From JAFLTL01 sp964389525 (GTDB lineage: Bacteria; Bacteroidota; Bacteroidia; Bacteroidales; Muribaculaceae), in contig CAYMEX010000004.1 in the NCBI GenBank assembly GCA_964389525.1, positions 81,495 through 145,494 of the forward strand: a stretch of DNA of 64,000 nt. The letters run 5' to 3'. This document shows, piece after piece, positions 7,509 through 17,151 of this stretch; the first letter of the stretch is position 1, and each line of letters begins with the position of its first letter. The translations under genes and the position numbers were made by a program. The notes beneath the pieces are model-generated. The model did no database searches. It saw only the letters and a program-made list of their open reading frames with translations, and had not been told where the DNA came from.

Positions 7509-10500
7509 TTAATACACCTCGATCTCATAGATGCGCGATACCGTCTCTCCGGCGGCCTGCGTGGGCGAAGTGACCATCAGCTTCAGATAGCGCACGCTCT
7601 CAGGCTTGGACAGTTTACGGTTGACTACATTCTGGCGGTTGCCCGAAATGGCGTCAACAGTATGCCAGTCCTCGTCGGTCGAGTTACGGCCCAGAAGATA
7701 ACAGCCCGATGTCACGTATGAGGGATCTTCCTCACCGGCATTCAGCAGCTTCCAGCCGTGAATCTCGGTCTGATTGCCGAGGTCAAACACCACTGTCGGA
7801 GGATTGCCATTCACATCACACCACTTTGTGCGCTTGTCACCATCGAGCATCTTGGCCGGAGCCTCACGATCGTTCACAAAGCCCGAATACGACACGATCA
7901 TCTCGGGAGTAAGAATATTTGTGTATGCCTCTTCGACCACAACCGACTCGGTATTGGCGGTCTTGAACAGGGGCGCGGCGGCTACCGCACGGCCATTCTC
8001 ACCCGATGCGACTGTTGCAGAGAACAGCACAAGCTGGCGGTCTTTGGGAAGTATCACCGACGTTGCGCCGGCAGGCACATCAACCGTATAGTGGAACATA
8101 TACGCGTACTCGTGAGGCTGGTCGCCGGTCGGTGAGTGACGGTGAGTGCCCACATAAGCCACACGCTGATCTTTCATGTAACCCTGAGTGTGTCCGTCGT
8201 GTCCCCACTGGCCAATGAAACCGGTGTAAGAGGGCACTACAATTGAGTCCACCTCATTGCCTACAGTTATCGCGGTTTTCACATCGCTGCCGTCGGTGTC
8301 AGCTGCCATAAGCAGATGCAGCTTGCTCCAGTTGCCGGCAGGAAGAGCGATTGTATCGCCGTTGCATACCACCGCATTGTTGTAAGGCTTCTTGTTGATT
8401 GCAAACTCGATACCACCCGACACGATATTCTCGGGCATTATCTCGGCCGCATAGCTGTAACCACCCGACAGACCGCCTTCGCGTCTAAATCCGTTCCATG
8501 TCTGGATATTGCGGTTGCAAGGAAGTTCAACTGCCGCCATTTCAGGCTTGATGACATCGCTTTCATCGAAATAAACGCGATATGTGCCAACACCGTTTGC
8601 CTTGAGGCTTACAGGAAGCTTGTTGCCCTGTACGGCTACATCAGCGATAGCCTTCTCTGTTCCGTCGGCCTGCTTCGCACTCTTTATGTCACGTGAAAAC
8701 ACCACATTGGCAGTGGTGGGCTTGCCGGAAGTCTCATAGACACGCACAACATAGCCGTTACCGTCCTCCGCACGCTTCAATGCCTTGATAGAAACATTGG
8801 CGGCATCGGTCGATGCAAGCGACAGACTACGTCCGTTGCCCTTGCTCTTAGGCACGATAAACGCCTTGACACGCTGGTTGAGACGCTCGCCGGCCTTCAC
8901 AGCCTCTGCACGGTCAAGACCGCCGTTATGGCCTACAATCGAGTATGTGAACTCGTGGTGGCCCATATCCTGATGATCCTGATACTTATAGCCTCTGTTA
9001 GTCTCGGGAGTGTGAAGCAGAGTCAGGCGTATTGTATTGTCATTAGGCTTGTCCCAGCCATACTTTGAGTCATTGAGCACAGTCACGCCATAAGCGTTGT
9101 CGCTCAGATCGGCCCAGTCTCTTGCAGGAACTTCATATGCGATAGGCGTGTTGTTGCCACGTTCGGCCACGCCGAGACCGAGATCATATGTAGCCTTCTC
9201 ATTCGATACCGACAGAGGGAACTCAGCCTTGACAAGAGCGTTGGTAGTAGCCCAGTCCACTTCGTTGACAAAGTCGATGCGGTCAGCAAGTGCGCCCTCA
9301 TAGAGGTTCACATACTGTGTGAACTGCGAGTCACCGTACTTCTTCGAGATCTTGACGCTTTTCTTGAGGTCACCGTTGTCGACAAGCTCGATCGAGACAT
9401 CCTCGCCAAACGATACAGGCTCGGCATCGACCGTTGCCTTCATAACCTCCCATGCAGGCCAGGCATACGACTTGTTCTCGGTGAACATAGCAAGACGGAT
9501 AGCCTTGCCCTCCTTGACAAGCTCCTTGCCGTTACGCTTGTCGACAAGCGAAGTGATATCGCCGTTGCCACCGAATGTCATGCTGTAGACACTGTTCTCC
9601 AATTTGCTCACCTTCTCGGCCTTCTTGGCATTGCCGCGACCCTTCACTGCAACGTCATACACGGCATAACCCACTGCCGGGACGGTAGCCTCCATAAGCA
9701 CAGTGGCCTTGCCGTCAGCATAGCCGGTCACCTGCGCCTTCACCTGCTTGCCGTTCTGGTTCTTGACAACAACACCCGACGGACGCACCTTCGACGGAAC
9801 CTCGATCTCGACAACATCGGTTGTCTCATAACCGAGCGGGTTGAAGAGAAGAACAGGAGTACCGCCGACATTGGTATTCAGCTTTGCAGCAACGCTTGAA
9901 GCCGCATCTGTGAGCAGGTCGCCGAATTGCTTGAGTGAAAGAAGCTCGTCGTTCCACGAGAACTCATATGCGCGAGGAATGCTCGTGCCGGTCAGGTCAT
10001 CATGAAACTGATGGAAGATAAAACGCTTCCATGCCTCTGTCAGCTGAGCGGTGGGGTACTCGTGTCCGGCATAGAGAGCGGCCACGGCTGCACCACGCTC
10101 GGCAGCGTCACCGAGGAGCTCATTCTGGCGGTTGTAGAGTTTCATGGCAGCCTGCGAGGTATAGCAGCCTGTGCCATGCACATCCATCAGAAGCTCGCCC
10201 TCAAACACAGGCAGTTCCGGATGCGATGAATAAGGCAGAAAATCCTTGTACATCTGGTCGCTCGTAGCGCTGACGATCTTTAGCGGGCCACTGCCTTTAA
10301 GACCTTTCTCGACTGCCTCCACAGACCCGATCGACGGCGAACCGCCCGTGTCGCCTGTACCGTAATAATGATACACTACATTATCAGGATTCTCCGAGGC
10401 ATACTTCTGAAGAGACTTGTCGTTGGATATATCCTGACCTCTCCAGCGGAAATTGTAGTTATAGCCGTGAGCCATCATTATGCTCTCGCCGTCAACACCT

Positions 10501-11078
10501 TTCCACAGACCTACGGCAAACGGATACTTCTTGTTGCCCTCATAAAAAGGCTTGTTACGCCAACCGAGCTTCTGCGACGAGAAACCGAGAAGGCCGCAGT
10601 GATTGGCGATAGTCGGGAGCGTCCAGCCGAATCCGAAACAGTCGGGAAGGAAAATATCGGTGCTCTCCACCCCGAACTCATCACGGTAGAAGTTCTGGCC
10701 GAGCATGATATTACGGATCTGCGACTCAACAGAGGGGACAATCACGTCGTTGGCATCCCAGCTCGCGCCGGTGATATGCCATCGTCCGCTCTTCACATAA
10801 TCCTTCACCTGCTCATACTGCTCCGGATAATACTCCTTCATCCAGGCATACTTCACTCCGCCCTCAAAGTTGAAGACATAGTCAGGATACTGGCTGAGCA
10901 GAAACAGATTCTGTGTCAGTGTCTTTTTCACATAGTCGCGGATCGTCGTCTGTACGTCCCAGTTCCATTGCGTGTCGAGATGCGCGTTGGACACAGCATA
11001 GACGGTTGGATCATCGCCTCTCATGCCATTTACGCCGAGCGCAAGCATGGCAAGAGCGACCGTGCCGATTTTTTTCAT
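7509..11078 (-). CDS. Secreted GH38 alpha-mannosidase with C-terminal F5/8-type domain
   Basis: This 1189-residue protein has a signal peptide (MKKIGTVALAMLALGVNG). The GH38 catalytic domain begins at once with NAHLDTQWNWD, supplying zinc ligands His33 and Asp35. Asp146 in LPDCFGFGW is the probable nucleophile and metal ligand, and HQFHDDLTGT supplies the later histidine. The central beta-sandwich domains typical of GH38 follow. The last 150 residues or so (from AYTNILTPEMIVSYSGF to RIYEIEVY) form an F5/8 type C (discoidin/CBM32-like) domain. It should remove alpha-mannosyl residues from host or yeast glycans in the periplasm or at the surface. It is longer than simple GH38 enzymes because of the added binding domain. 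It is transcribed alone. Confidence 0.93.
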   Translation of the reverse strand: MKKIGTVALAMLALGVNGMRGDDPTVYAVSNAHLDTQWNWDVQTTIRDYVKKTLTQNLFLLSQYPDYVFNFEGGVKYAWMKEYYPEQYEQVKDYVKSGRWHITGASWDANDVIVPSVESQIRNIMLGQNFYRDEFGVESTDIFLPDCFGFGWTLPTIANHCGLLGFSSQKLGWRNKPFYEGNKKYPFAVGLWKGVDGESIMMAHGYNYNFRWRGQDISNDKSLQKYASENPDNVVYHYYGTGDTGGSPSIGSVEAVEKGLKGSGPLKIVSATSDQMYKDFLPYSSHPELPVFEGELLMDVHGTGCYTSQAAMKLYNRQNELLGDAAERGAAVAALYAGHEYPTAQLTEAWKRFIFHQFHDDLTGTSIPRAYEFSWNDELLSLKQFGDLLTDAASSVAAKLNTNVGGTPVLLFNPLGYETTDVVEIEVPSKVRPSGVVVKNQNGKQVKAQVTGYADGKATVLMEATVPAVGYAVYDVAVKGRGNAKKAEKVSKLENSVYSMTFGGNGDITSLVDKRNGKELVKEGKAIRLAMFTENKSYAWPAWEVMKATVDAEPVSFGEDVSIELVDNGDLKKSVKISKKYGDSQFTQYVNLYEGALADRIDFVNEVDWATTNALVKAEFPLSVSNEKATYDLGLGVAERGNNTPIAYEVPARDWADLSDNAYGVTVLNDSKYGWDKPNDNTIRLTLLHTPETNRGYKYQDHQDMGHHEFTYSIVGHNGGLDRAEAVKAGERLNQRVKAFIVPKSKGNGRSLSLASTDAANVSIKALKRAEDGNGYVVRVYETSGKPTTANVVFSRDIKSAKQADGTEKAIADVAVQGNKLPVSLKANGVGTYRVYFDESDVIKPEMAAVELPCNRNIQTWNGFRREGGLSGGYSYAAEIMPENIVSGGIEFAINKKPYNNAVVCNGDTIALPAGNWSKLHLLMAADTDGSDVKTAITVGNEVDSIVVPSYTGFIGQWGHDGHTQGYMKDQRVAYVGTHRHSPTGDQPHEYAYMFHYTVDVPAGATSVILPKDRQLVLFSATVASGENGRAVAAAPLFKTANTESVVVEEAYTNILTPEMIVSYSGFVNDREAPAKMLDGDKRTKWCDVNGNPPTVVFDLGNQTEIHGWKLLNAGEEDPSYVTSGCYLLGRNSTDEDWHTVDAISGNRQNVVNRKLSKPESVRYLKLMVTSPTQAAGETVSRIYEIEVY

Positions 11079-11141
11079 GATAAAACTTATTATTATATAA
11101 CTTGAATTTTGTTTTTCCGGCTTTTACTCCCCCCTCACTTG

Positions 11142-11171
11142 CAAATTTATAAAAAATAAGCATACCGCAAT
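11142..11171 (-). promoter_or_regulatory. Promoter of the GH38 gene
   Basis: Read leftward, the -7 box is TAAATTTG (11149-11142), with ATTG near 11171-11168 as a weak -33 element. Transcription would start about 55 bases before the ATG. Confidence 0.55.
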
Positions 11172-11181
11172 TACTATTAAC

Positions 11182-11223
11182 TAAAAATATTGCGGCCGCC
11201 CGGTCTTATTTAGACGGGCGGCC
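11182..11223 (-). terminator. Terminator of the aroF-tyrA operon
   Basis: GGCCGCCCG (11194-11202) pairs with CGGGCGGCC (11215-11223); read leftward the stem is followed by AATATTTTTAG. Confidence 0.85.
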
Positions 11224-11246
11224 ACAATACAGTTATTTAAAAGAAC

Positions 11247-12020
11247 TTACTTCAGATTCTCACGCACACGTTCCAGATAATGCTTCATACCCTCGCTGTC
11301 GTGATTCTTCACGATATCGCGCAGCTCCGAGAGCTGCTCCATGATGCGGCCGAGCTGATCGGTCGTGTGAGGGTTGAACAATATTTCGCTCAGCAGATAG
11401 TCATCCTCGCTCATCAGCCCCTTGGCGATACCCATGTGGCGTTTGAAAGTAGTGCCCGGAGCATCCTGATGCTTCATCACCGAGGCAAAAACAAGCGTCG
11501 AAGCAAACGGTATCGACAGCGAGTAGGCGATCGTTTCGTCATGCTCGGCAAACGTGTATTCCTCTATGTGAAGCCCAAGACGGTTGTAAAGATCCTTGAA
11601 AAAAACCTTGCCGAGATGATCGCCCTCCGATATTATCACCGCATTCTCGTTGGCGAGATTGCTCAGAGAGGCAAACGTCGGGCCGAACATCGGGTGAGTC
11701 GACACAAACGGGTGTCCGCATGTGGCATAAAACTCAGGCAGACCGGTCTTCACCGACGCTATATCGCTAAGTATAGCCGTTGCAGGCAGAAAAGGAAGCA
11801 CCGCCTTAAACGCGTCGAGTGTATATTTGACCGTGGCGGCGTTGATCACAAGAGCCGGACTGAACTCCTCCACCTCCTCGAGGCGTGAGAAGCGCTGCGT
11901 GTTGTAAGTGAAGCGCAGACGCTTCGGATCCGGGTCATAAACGCCCACCTCATGCTCAAACGATAGGAGATCACAGAAAAATGTCCCCATTTTTCCGGCT
12001 CCCAATATCAGGATTCTCAT
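11247..12020 (-). CDS. tyrA: Prephenate dehydrogenase
   Basis: The 257-residue protein opens with an NAD(P)-binding Rossmann motif (ILGAGKMG, residues 5-12) and carries STHPMFGP, the conserved substrate-site motif of prephenate dehydrogenases. It oxidatively decarboxylates prephenate to 4-hydroxyphenylpyruvate for tyrosine synthesis. It has no chorismate mutase domain, which fits with that activity being fused to the DAHP synthase encoded only 9 bases upstream in the same operon. The short length is normal for Bacteroidales TyrA without an ACT domain. A strong terminator follows. Confidence 0.93.
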   Translation of the reverse strand: MRILILGAGKMGTFFCDLLSFEHEVGVYDPDPKRLRFTYNTQRFSRLEEVEEFSPALVINAATVKYTLDAFKAVLPFLPATAILSDIASVKTGLPEFYATCGHPFVSTHPMFGPTFASLSNLANENAVIISEGDHLGKVFFKDLYNRLGLHIEEYTFAEHDETIAYSLSIPFASTLVFASVMKHQDAPGTTFKRHMGIAKGLMSEDDYLLSEILFNPHTTDQLGRIMEQLSELRDIVKNHDSEGMKHYLERVRENLK

Positions 12021-12029
12021 ATCAAAAGA

Positions 12030-13103
12030 TCAGCGTTTGTTGAACACCTCAATCTGCTGGCGCACCGACTCCTCGTGTATAGCCTGAAGCACCGTCTGCA
12101 TGAACTCGCCGCTCATGCCCATCTCCTTGGCAAGCCCGACACGCGACTGCATGATGTCGCCATAGCGCGCAGCCTGTATCACAGGCATATGATGTTCCTT
12201 TTTATATTGTCCTATCTCACGGCTCACACGCATACGCTTGTTCAGCGTTTCGATAAGCTCATTGTCGAGCACGTCGATCTGCTGGCGCAGAAGCTTGAGA
12301 TTCTCGGTCGACTGCTTCTCGTCACGGAACACCAGAGTGTTCAGTATGTAGTTGAGCACATCGGGAGTCACCTGCTGAGCCTTGTCGCTCCATGCGCAGT
12401 CAGGGTCACAGTGGCTCTCTATGATCAGACCGTCGAAGCCCATATCCATCGCCTGCTGCGACAGCGGAGCCACAAGTTCGCGCTTGCCTCCGATATGGCT
12501 GGGGTCATGTATGATCGGGAGCTCCGGCAGACGGCGGCGCAGCTCTATAGGTATATGCCACTGAGGCAGATTTCTGTAAAGATGCTTGCCGTAGGCGCTG
12601 AATCCGCGGTGTATGGCGCCGAGCTGCCTGATGCCTGCATTGTAGAGACGCTCCAGAGCGCCGATCCAGAGCTCCAGATCGGGGTTGACAGGATTCTTAA
12701 CCAGAACGGGTATATCAACGCCTCTCTCCTTGAGAGCGTCTGCGATCTCCTGCATCGCAAACGGGTTGGCCGACGTGCGCGCGCCGATCCAGAGCAGATC
12801 GACACCGGCGTCGAGAGCAGCCTCCACGTGAGCGCGTGTGGCCACTTCAGTCGACGTATACATGCCCGTCTGCTCCTTTACCTCCTTGAGCCAGGCAAGT
12901 CCCTCTTCACCTACGCCCTCAAAGCCTCCGGGCTTTGTACGCGGCTTCCATATACCCGCACGAAATATTTTGATACCGTGGGCGGCAAGCTCCTTTGCGG
13001 TTTCAAGTGTCTGTTCCTCTGTCTCTGCACTGCAAGGTCCCGATATGATCAAAGGACGCTCAAGCAGTTTGCCGCCAAGCGTCAGCGGTTTAAGTTCTTT
13101 CAT
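12030..13103 (-). CDS. aroF: Bifunctional DAHP synthase / chorismate mutase
   Basis: Residues 1-260 form a type I DAHP synthase of the short KDO8P-synthase-like class, with SGPCSAE, WKPRTKPGGFEG, IGARTSANP, HRGFSAYGK and DPSHIGGKR. Residues from about 265 (LKLLRQQIDVLDNELIETLNKRM) form a helical chorismate mutase domain with the expected Arg and Lys residues. The enzyme makes the first committed compound of the shikimate pathway from PEP and erythrose 4-phosphate and also turns chorismate into prephenate, which TyrA next door uses. The C-terminal mutase may give allosteric feedback control, as known for Bacillus-type fusions. Gene symbols vary (aroF, aroA(G)). Confidence 0.92.
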   Translation of the reverse strand: MKELKPLTLGGKLLERPLIISGPCSAETEEQTLETAKELAAHGIKIFRAGIWKPRTKPGGFEGVGEEGLAWLKEVKEQTGMYTSTEVATRAHVEAALDAGVDLLWIGARTSANPFAMQEIADALKERGVDIPVLVKNPVNPDLELWIGALERLYNAGIRQLGAIHRGFSAYGKHLYRNLPQWHIPIELRRRLPELPIIHDPSHIGGKRELVAPLSQQAMDMGFDGLIIESHCDPDCAWSDKAQQVTPDVLNYILNTLVFRDEKQSTENLKLLRQQIDVLDNELIETLNKRMRVSREIGQYKKEHHMPVIQAARYGDIMQSRVGLAKEMGMSGEFMQTVLQAIHEESVRQQIEVFNKR

Positions 13104-13164
13104 ATATATTTTTCAATTCGTCACAAATTAGCGATCTTACGCTACGATTTTGCATAGATCGTTG

Positions 13165-13196
13165 CAAAGATGACCATTTTACTCCAAAACTCCAAA
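13165..13196 (-). promoter_or_regulatory. Promoter of the aroF-tyrA operon
   Basis: Read leftward, TTTG at 13196-13193 is 20 bases before CATCTTTG at 13172-13165, close to the Bacteroidales consensus. The 355-base region 13104-13458 between aroF and mdh holds only this and the divergent mdh promoter; nothing else is evident. Confidence 0.65.
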
Positions 13197-13310
13197 CCTG
13201 CCACATTATTATTTTTAAAATCTGTGGAGCGCCCCCACCCGCGAGACCTCACACATCACACGCCCCGTCATACCGAATAAGACATGCGGTCCAACCTTTT
13301 TTAATTAATT

Positions 13311-13344
13311 TTAGACAACCAATTCAAGGATTTTTCTATTTTTG
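13311..13344 (+). promoter_or_regulatory. Promoter of mdh
   Basis: The -7 box TATTTTTG is at 13337-13344; the -33 region is only a weak match (TTAG at 13311-13314). This predicts a leader of about 105 bases. Confidence 0.6.
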
Positions 13345-13458
13345 CATTGTTGTACAGTAAATACATGAAGACAGAGTGCGGCTTCGGCAGGCGTCTGAAG
13401 TCCATCTGCATTCGCTTATACGATATATAACTCAAACTATCAACCAAATAACAAAATT

Positions 13459-14394
13459 ATGTCAAAGGTAACAGTGGTTGGCGCCGGTAACGTAGGTGCC
13501 ACTTGCGCCAATGTACTCGTCACGACTGGTGTAGCCGACGAGGTAGTTCTCATCGACATCAAGGAAGGCCTCTCCGAGGGAAAGGCTATGGACATCAACC
13601 AGACTGTCAATATCCTCGGCCTTGAGACCAGGCTCACTGGTGTGACCAATGATTACGAAAAGACAGCCGGAAGCGACGTCGTTGTCATCACTTCAGGCAT
13701 ACCCCGTAAGCCAGGCATGACACGCGAGGAGCTCATCGGCACAAACGCAAAAATCGTCAAGTCGGTTACCGACAGCATCCTCAAGTATTCGCCCAATGCT
13801 GTCATCGTCTGCGTGTCAAACCCCATGGACACAATGACCTACCTCATCCACAAGACATCAGGTCTTCCCAAGAACCGCATCATCGGCATGGGCGGAGCTC
13901 TCGACAGCGCACGCTTCAAATACTTCCTCTCGATTGCACTCAACGCAAATCCCAAAGAAGTTGAAGGCATCGTTATCGGTGGCCACGGCGACACGACAAT
14001 GATACCCCTCGTGCGTTTCGCTGCATACCGCGGCGTTCCCGCTACCAACTACGTCGACGCAGACCGTCTCGCTACCGTAGCTGCCGACACAATGGTAGGC
14101 GGAGCAACACTCACAAAGCTCCTCGGCACATCTGCATGGTACGCTCCCGGAGCTGCTGCCGCACAGGTTGTGGCTGCTGTCCTCCACGACGAGAAGAAAC
14201 TCATCTCATGCTCGGCACTCCTCGACGGAGAGTACGGCGAGAGCGATCTCTGCATCGGTGTTCCCTGCATCCTGGGCAAGAACGGCATCGAGAAGATCGT
14301 CGAGTTCCCCCTCAACGACGAAGAGAAAGCACTCTTCCACAAGAGCGCAGAGGCTGTTCACAAGACCAACGCAGCACTCGCAGGTGCACTCTGA
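13459..14394 (+). CDS. mdh: Malate dehydrogenase
   Basis: The 311-residue protein is of the lactate/malate dehydrogenase superfamily: GAGNVGATCA (8-17) binds the dinucleotide, Asp33 (VLIDIKEG) selects NAD, GIPRKPGMTREEL is the active-site loop with the malate-specific arginine, and GGHGDTTMIPL carries the catalytic histidine. It interconverts malate and oxaloacetate in the cytoplasm. In propionate-forming Bacteroidales it runs toward malate in the reductive branch that feeds succinate, linking it to the decarboxylase cluster at 30-35 kb. It has its own promoter and terminator. Confidence 0.95.
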   Translation: MSKVTVVGAGNVGATCANVLVTTGVADEVVLIDIKEGLSEGKAMDINQTVNILGLETRLTGVTNDYEKTAGSDVVVITSGIPRKPGMTREELIGTNAKIVKSVTDSILKYSPNAVIVCVSNPMDTMTYLIHKTSGLPKNRIIGMGGALDSARFKYFLSIALNANPKEVEGIVIGGHGDTTMIPLVRFAAYRGVPATNYVDADRLATVAADTMVGGATLTKLLGTSAWYAPGAAAAQVVAAVLHDEKKLISCSALLDGEYGESDLCIGVPCILGKNGIEKIVEFPLNDEEKALFHKSAEAVHKTNAALAGAL

Positions 14395-14419
14395 TTTATA
14401 TATTATAACTGACAACATC

Positions 14420-14463
14420 CTCCGGGAGGGCGGCCTTGCGTCTCCCTCCCGGAGTCACTTTTA
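14420..14463 (+). terminator. Terminator of mdh
   Basis: CTCCGGGAGGG (14420-14430) pairs with CCCTCCCGGAG (14444-14454), followed by TCACTTTTA. Confidence 0.8.
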
Positions 14464-14477
14464 CCTCAATCTTAGCT

Positions 14478-14918
14478 ATGACAATACGTAAACTTCTTTC
14501 AGCATCGGCTCTTTCAATAGCCATGCTGCTTCCGGCAACTTCTTTCGCAAACGACAGCGACAGTAAAAACATACCCATTGGAGTCCAGGAACTCAAAAGC
14601 GGAGCGACAATCAACGTCGACAAAGCACCGGGGCATCTTCTTGTCATCGACTTCAACGCCACATGGTGTGGCCCGTGCCGCAGATTCAGCCCCATCTTTA
14701 AGGCTGCCGCACAGAAATACAAAGGAGAAGTCGAGTTCGTTTCAGTCGACATAGACCGTCACCAGCATCTCGCACAATCGATCGGCATCACATCAGTGCC
14801 AACACTGCTGTTCATCCGCGCCGACGGCAAAATATACTCATGGGTCGGATTCCTCCCGCAGGAAGAATTTTTCAAAGCAATTGAACAGTTGAAAAGCGAC
14901 AAAGATGTTACAAAGTAA
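14478..14918 (+). CDS. Periplasmic thioredoxin-like protein
   Basis: The ATG at 14478 gives a signal peptide (MTIRKLLSASALSIAMLLPATSFA) and a 146-residue product; an upstream ATG at 14436 would add residues in front of it and lies in the mdh terminator. The thioredoxin fold carries WCGPC (Cys64 and Cys67) and the cis-proline SVPTLLF. It should act as a thiol-disulfide exchanger in the periplasm, but a specific partner is not evident. It lies downstream of the mdh terminator with no clear promoter of its own. It is distinct from the cytoplasmic thioredoxin at 25944. Confidence 0.85.
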   Translation: MTIRKLLSASALSIAMLLPATSFANDSDSKNIPIGVQELKSGATINVDKAPGHLLVIDFNATWCGPCRRFSPIFKAAAQKYKGEVEFVSVDIDRHQHLAQSIGITSVPTLLFIRADGKIYSWVGFLPQEEFFKAIEQLKSDKDVTK

Positions 14919-15071
14919 AAACATTTGAAACCTCAAAGTTGCGTTACAATTACAATATTTAAGTAATATTAAACATTAGCCAACCCGATAAACTATCACG
15001 GCTTCACAGATGTTTGTTCAGTGAAAGCAGCCAAAAACGGCTCACAGAAACAAACTAACATTTCAGAACCG

Positions 15072-15422
15072 ATGATTACCAACAACGTTATACAGACTCT
15101 CTACCGCAAATACAACCGTCGTCCGGCATCTGTCGATTCTCTCGACATACACCTCCTCTTTGAAGCAGTGCACCCGGCCAACGCCATACACATCGACAAC
15201 GGCATGCTGTACATCAGCAGCGTTCCGGCCGATTCACCATTCCACGCCATACGACTCGCCAACATACACGCAATCGTAGAGTTTGAGGAAACCGTAGCCA
15301 TCGTCATGCACTCGACCATACTGTTCCTGAGCAAAGTCAGCAACGACGTCAGAGTGCACATCAAGCCCGTTAGAGAGTCGATATGGAGCCGCATCAAAGA
15401 CAAGCTCGGCTTCGTCGCATAA
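15072..15422 (+). CDS. Small conserved-looking protein of unknown function
   Basis: I do not recognise this 116-residue protein. The ATG at 15072 (MITNNVIQTLYRKYNRRP) is preferred; an ATG at 15021 would add 17 polar residues. It has no signal peptide or membrane segment. It looks like a mixed alpha/beta fold ending in a basic amphipathic tail (VRESIWSRIKDKLGF). It lies between a thioredoxin and an M28 peptidase on the same strand, 42 bases before the latter, so they may be co-transcribed. Codon use matches its neighbours, which supports a real gene. Confidence 0.65.
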   Translation: MITNNVIQTLYRKYNRRPASVDSLDIHLLFEAVHPANAIHIDNGMLYISSVPADSPFHAIRLANIHAIVEFEETVAIVMHSTILFLSKVSNDVRVHIKPVRESIWSRIKDKLGFVA

Positions 15423-15464
15423 AAAAATGAACAGATCAGACCAATCATCATACACACATCAGCA

Positions 15465-16487
15465 ATGAACACAACCCGGGCCATTGTCGCGGCATTTGCA
15501 GCGGCAATGGCATTATCATTATCCGCCCAGACAACCGAAACCACGTCCCCAAAAGACAGAGGATACAACACAATCAACCGGCAGACAGCCGAAGCACATA
15601 TCGGATTCCTCGCCGCCGACGAACTCGAAGGACGTGAAGCCGGACACAAAAGCGGACGAATAGCAGGAAACTACGTCGAAGCCCAGCTCAAGGCACTCGG
15701 ACTCGAGCCATGGAATGCGACAGGCTACTCACAGTCATTCGACGCATGCCGCGTCGAGCGACAGAAACACGGCCGATACACCGTGCACCCCGACTCAATC
15801 GCCAGGATCTCCGCAGGAGTACACCAGAGACTGCACCTCCGCAACATCCTCGGCAAGATCACAGGTAAAAACCCCGACGAATACGTAGTGATAGGAGCGC
15901 ACTACGACCACCTCGGCATCGATCCGCTACTCGACGGCGACAAAATCTATAACGGAGCCGACGACAACGCCTCAGGCGTAGCCGCCGTACTCCAGATCGC
16001 ACGCGCATTCATCGCGAGCGGCCAACAGCCCATGCGCACCATCATTTTCGCGCTCTGGGACGGCGAAGAAAAAGGACTCCTCGGCTCCGAATACTTCATG
16101 CTCACATGGCCCGACCCATCAGCAATCAAAGGCTATCTCAACTTCGACATGATCGGCCGCAACAACAAAGAAGACAACCCCGAACACGTCGTCTACTTCT
16201 ACACCGAGGCGCATCCAATCTTCGAGAAGTGGCTGCGCGACGACATCGCCACACGCAGCCTCAACCTAAAGCCCGACTATCGCGCATGGGATCGTCCCAT
16301 CGGAGGAGGCGACAACGGATCATTCGCCAGACGCGACATTCCCGTAATATGGTATCACACCGACGGCCACCCCGACTACCACATGCCATCCGACCACACC
16401 GACCGCATCAACTGGGACAAGACCATCGACATCACCCGCGCCGCCTACCTCAACCTCTGGAACCTCGCCAACACCCCCGCCTACTGA
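15465..16487 (+). CDS. Secreted M28 family zinc metallopeptidase
   Basis: The protein has 340 residues with a signal peptide ending near AQTTE. The peptidase domain shows the co-catalytic zinc set: GAHYDHLG (His and the catalytic Asp), YNGADDNASGV (bridging Asp), WDGEEKGLLGSE (general-base and ligand Glu), FDMIGR (Asp) and WYHTDGHPDYH (His). Such enzymes are aminopeptidases or glutaminyl cyclase relatives; the exact substrate cannot be told. The PA insert seen in longer members is missing. It is followed by more than 1 kb of palindromic repeats rather than a simple terminator. Confidence 0.9.
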   Translation: MNTTRAIVAAFAAAMALSLSAQTTETTSPKDRGYNTINRQTAEAHIGFLAADELEGREAGHKSGRIAGNYVEAQLKALGLEPWNATGYSQSFDACRVERQKHGRYTVHPDSIARISAGVHQRLHLRNILGKITGKNPDEYVVIGAHYDHLGIDPLLDGDKIYNGADDNASGVAAVLQIARAFIASGQQPMRTIIFALWDGEEKGLLGSEYFMLTWPDPSAIKGYLNFDMIGRNNKEDNPEHVVYFYTEAHPIFEKWLRDDIATRSLNLKPDYRAWDRPIGGGDNGSFARRDIPVIWYHTDGHPDYHMPSDHTDRINWDKTIDITRAAYLNLWNLANTPAY

Positions 16488-16548
16488 TCCCTCAACCGCC
16501 CCACAGAAACGTCCCCTCCACCTCATCGATACCCTCACTGAGGGTAGG

Positions 16549-16567
16549 GACGCACGGCTCGTGCGTC
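16549..16567. repeat. REP-like palindrome, family A copy 3
   Basis: Identical to the copy at 3351, after GTAGG. It opens the 1.2-kb repeat region 16488-17705, which contains no convincing gene. Confidence 0.8.
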
Positions 16568-16572
16568 CATCG

Positions 16573-16616
16573 TAACTAAGCTATTGCAGCTAAATCAGCT
16601 ACCACAGCTATCACCA
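16573..16616. repeat. Nine-base periodic AGCTA tract
   Basis: AGCTA recurs every nine bases with variable spacers (AGCTATTGC, AGCTAAATC, AGCTACCAC, AGCTATCAC). Similar tracts lie at 16896-16931, 17109-17147, 17264-17300, 39080-39112, 39255-39278 and 41564-41588, always next to palindromic elements. Confidence 0.7.
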
Positions 16617-16639
16617 CACCATATACTACCTCAATATGA

Positions 16640-16727
16640 GCCGCGGACGCGGCGAAACATACATAGCACCTGGTGACCGAAGGGAACCAGGTGTAAGGCA
16701 ATCCACATACAAGAGCTGCAGCGCAGC
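16640..16727. repeat. Triple-hairpin element, family D
   Basis: GCCGCGGACGCGGC at 16640, CACCTGGT / ACCAGGTG at 16667-16693 and GCTGC-AGC-GCAGC at 16715. It has the same small-large-small layout as family B but unrelated sequence. Confidence 0.65.
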
Positions 16728-16782
16728 GACACACCTCCCACCACATGCGCCCCTAACCTTAGGTCGACACTCAGGCCACATA

Positions 16783-16887
16783 ATGCCTGAAAGGCATTTC
16801 AAAAAAAAGTAGCCGGGTACACCGTCAGGTGTGCCCGGTAAAAAAAAACGCCCAACAAGCGTGTCTGAAAGACACCTTGTTACACAC
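16783..16887. repeat. Triple-hairpin element, family B copy 2
   Basis: The same three stems as at 6221; the central stem is directly preceded by GTAG. Confidence 0.85.
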
Positions 16888-16937
16888 AAAACTATTGCTA
16901 CCACAGCTACATTAGCTATTGCAACTACCATCCCAAA

Positions 16938-17037
16938 ATGCCTGAAAGGCATTTCAAAAAAGTAGCCGGGTACACCGTCAGGTGTGCCCGGTAAAAAACG
17001 CCCAACAAGCGTGTCTGAAAGACACCTTGTTACACAC
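16938..17037. repeat. Triple-hairpin element, family B copy 3
   Basis: Nearly identical to copy 2, with the small hairpins capped by GAA and GTAG before the central stem. Confidence 0.85.
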
Positions 17038-17151
17038 AAAACTATATCCCCCGGCAGCATAGACACACGCCCCGCGCCCCTTTTATTCACCTTCGGTTTC
17101 GCCTAAAGCAGCTATCACAGCTACATTAGCTATTGCAGCTACCATCCCAAA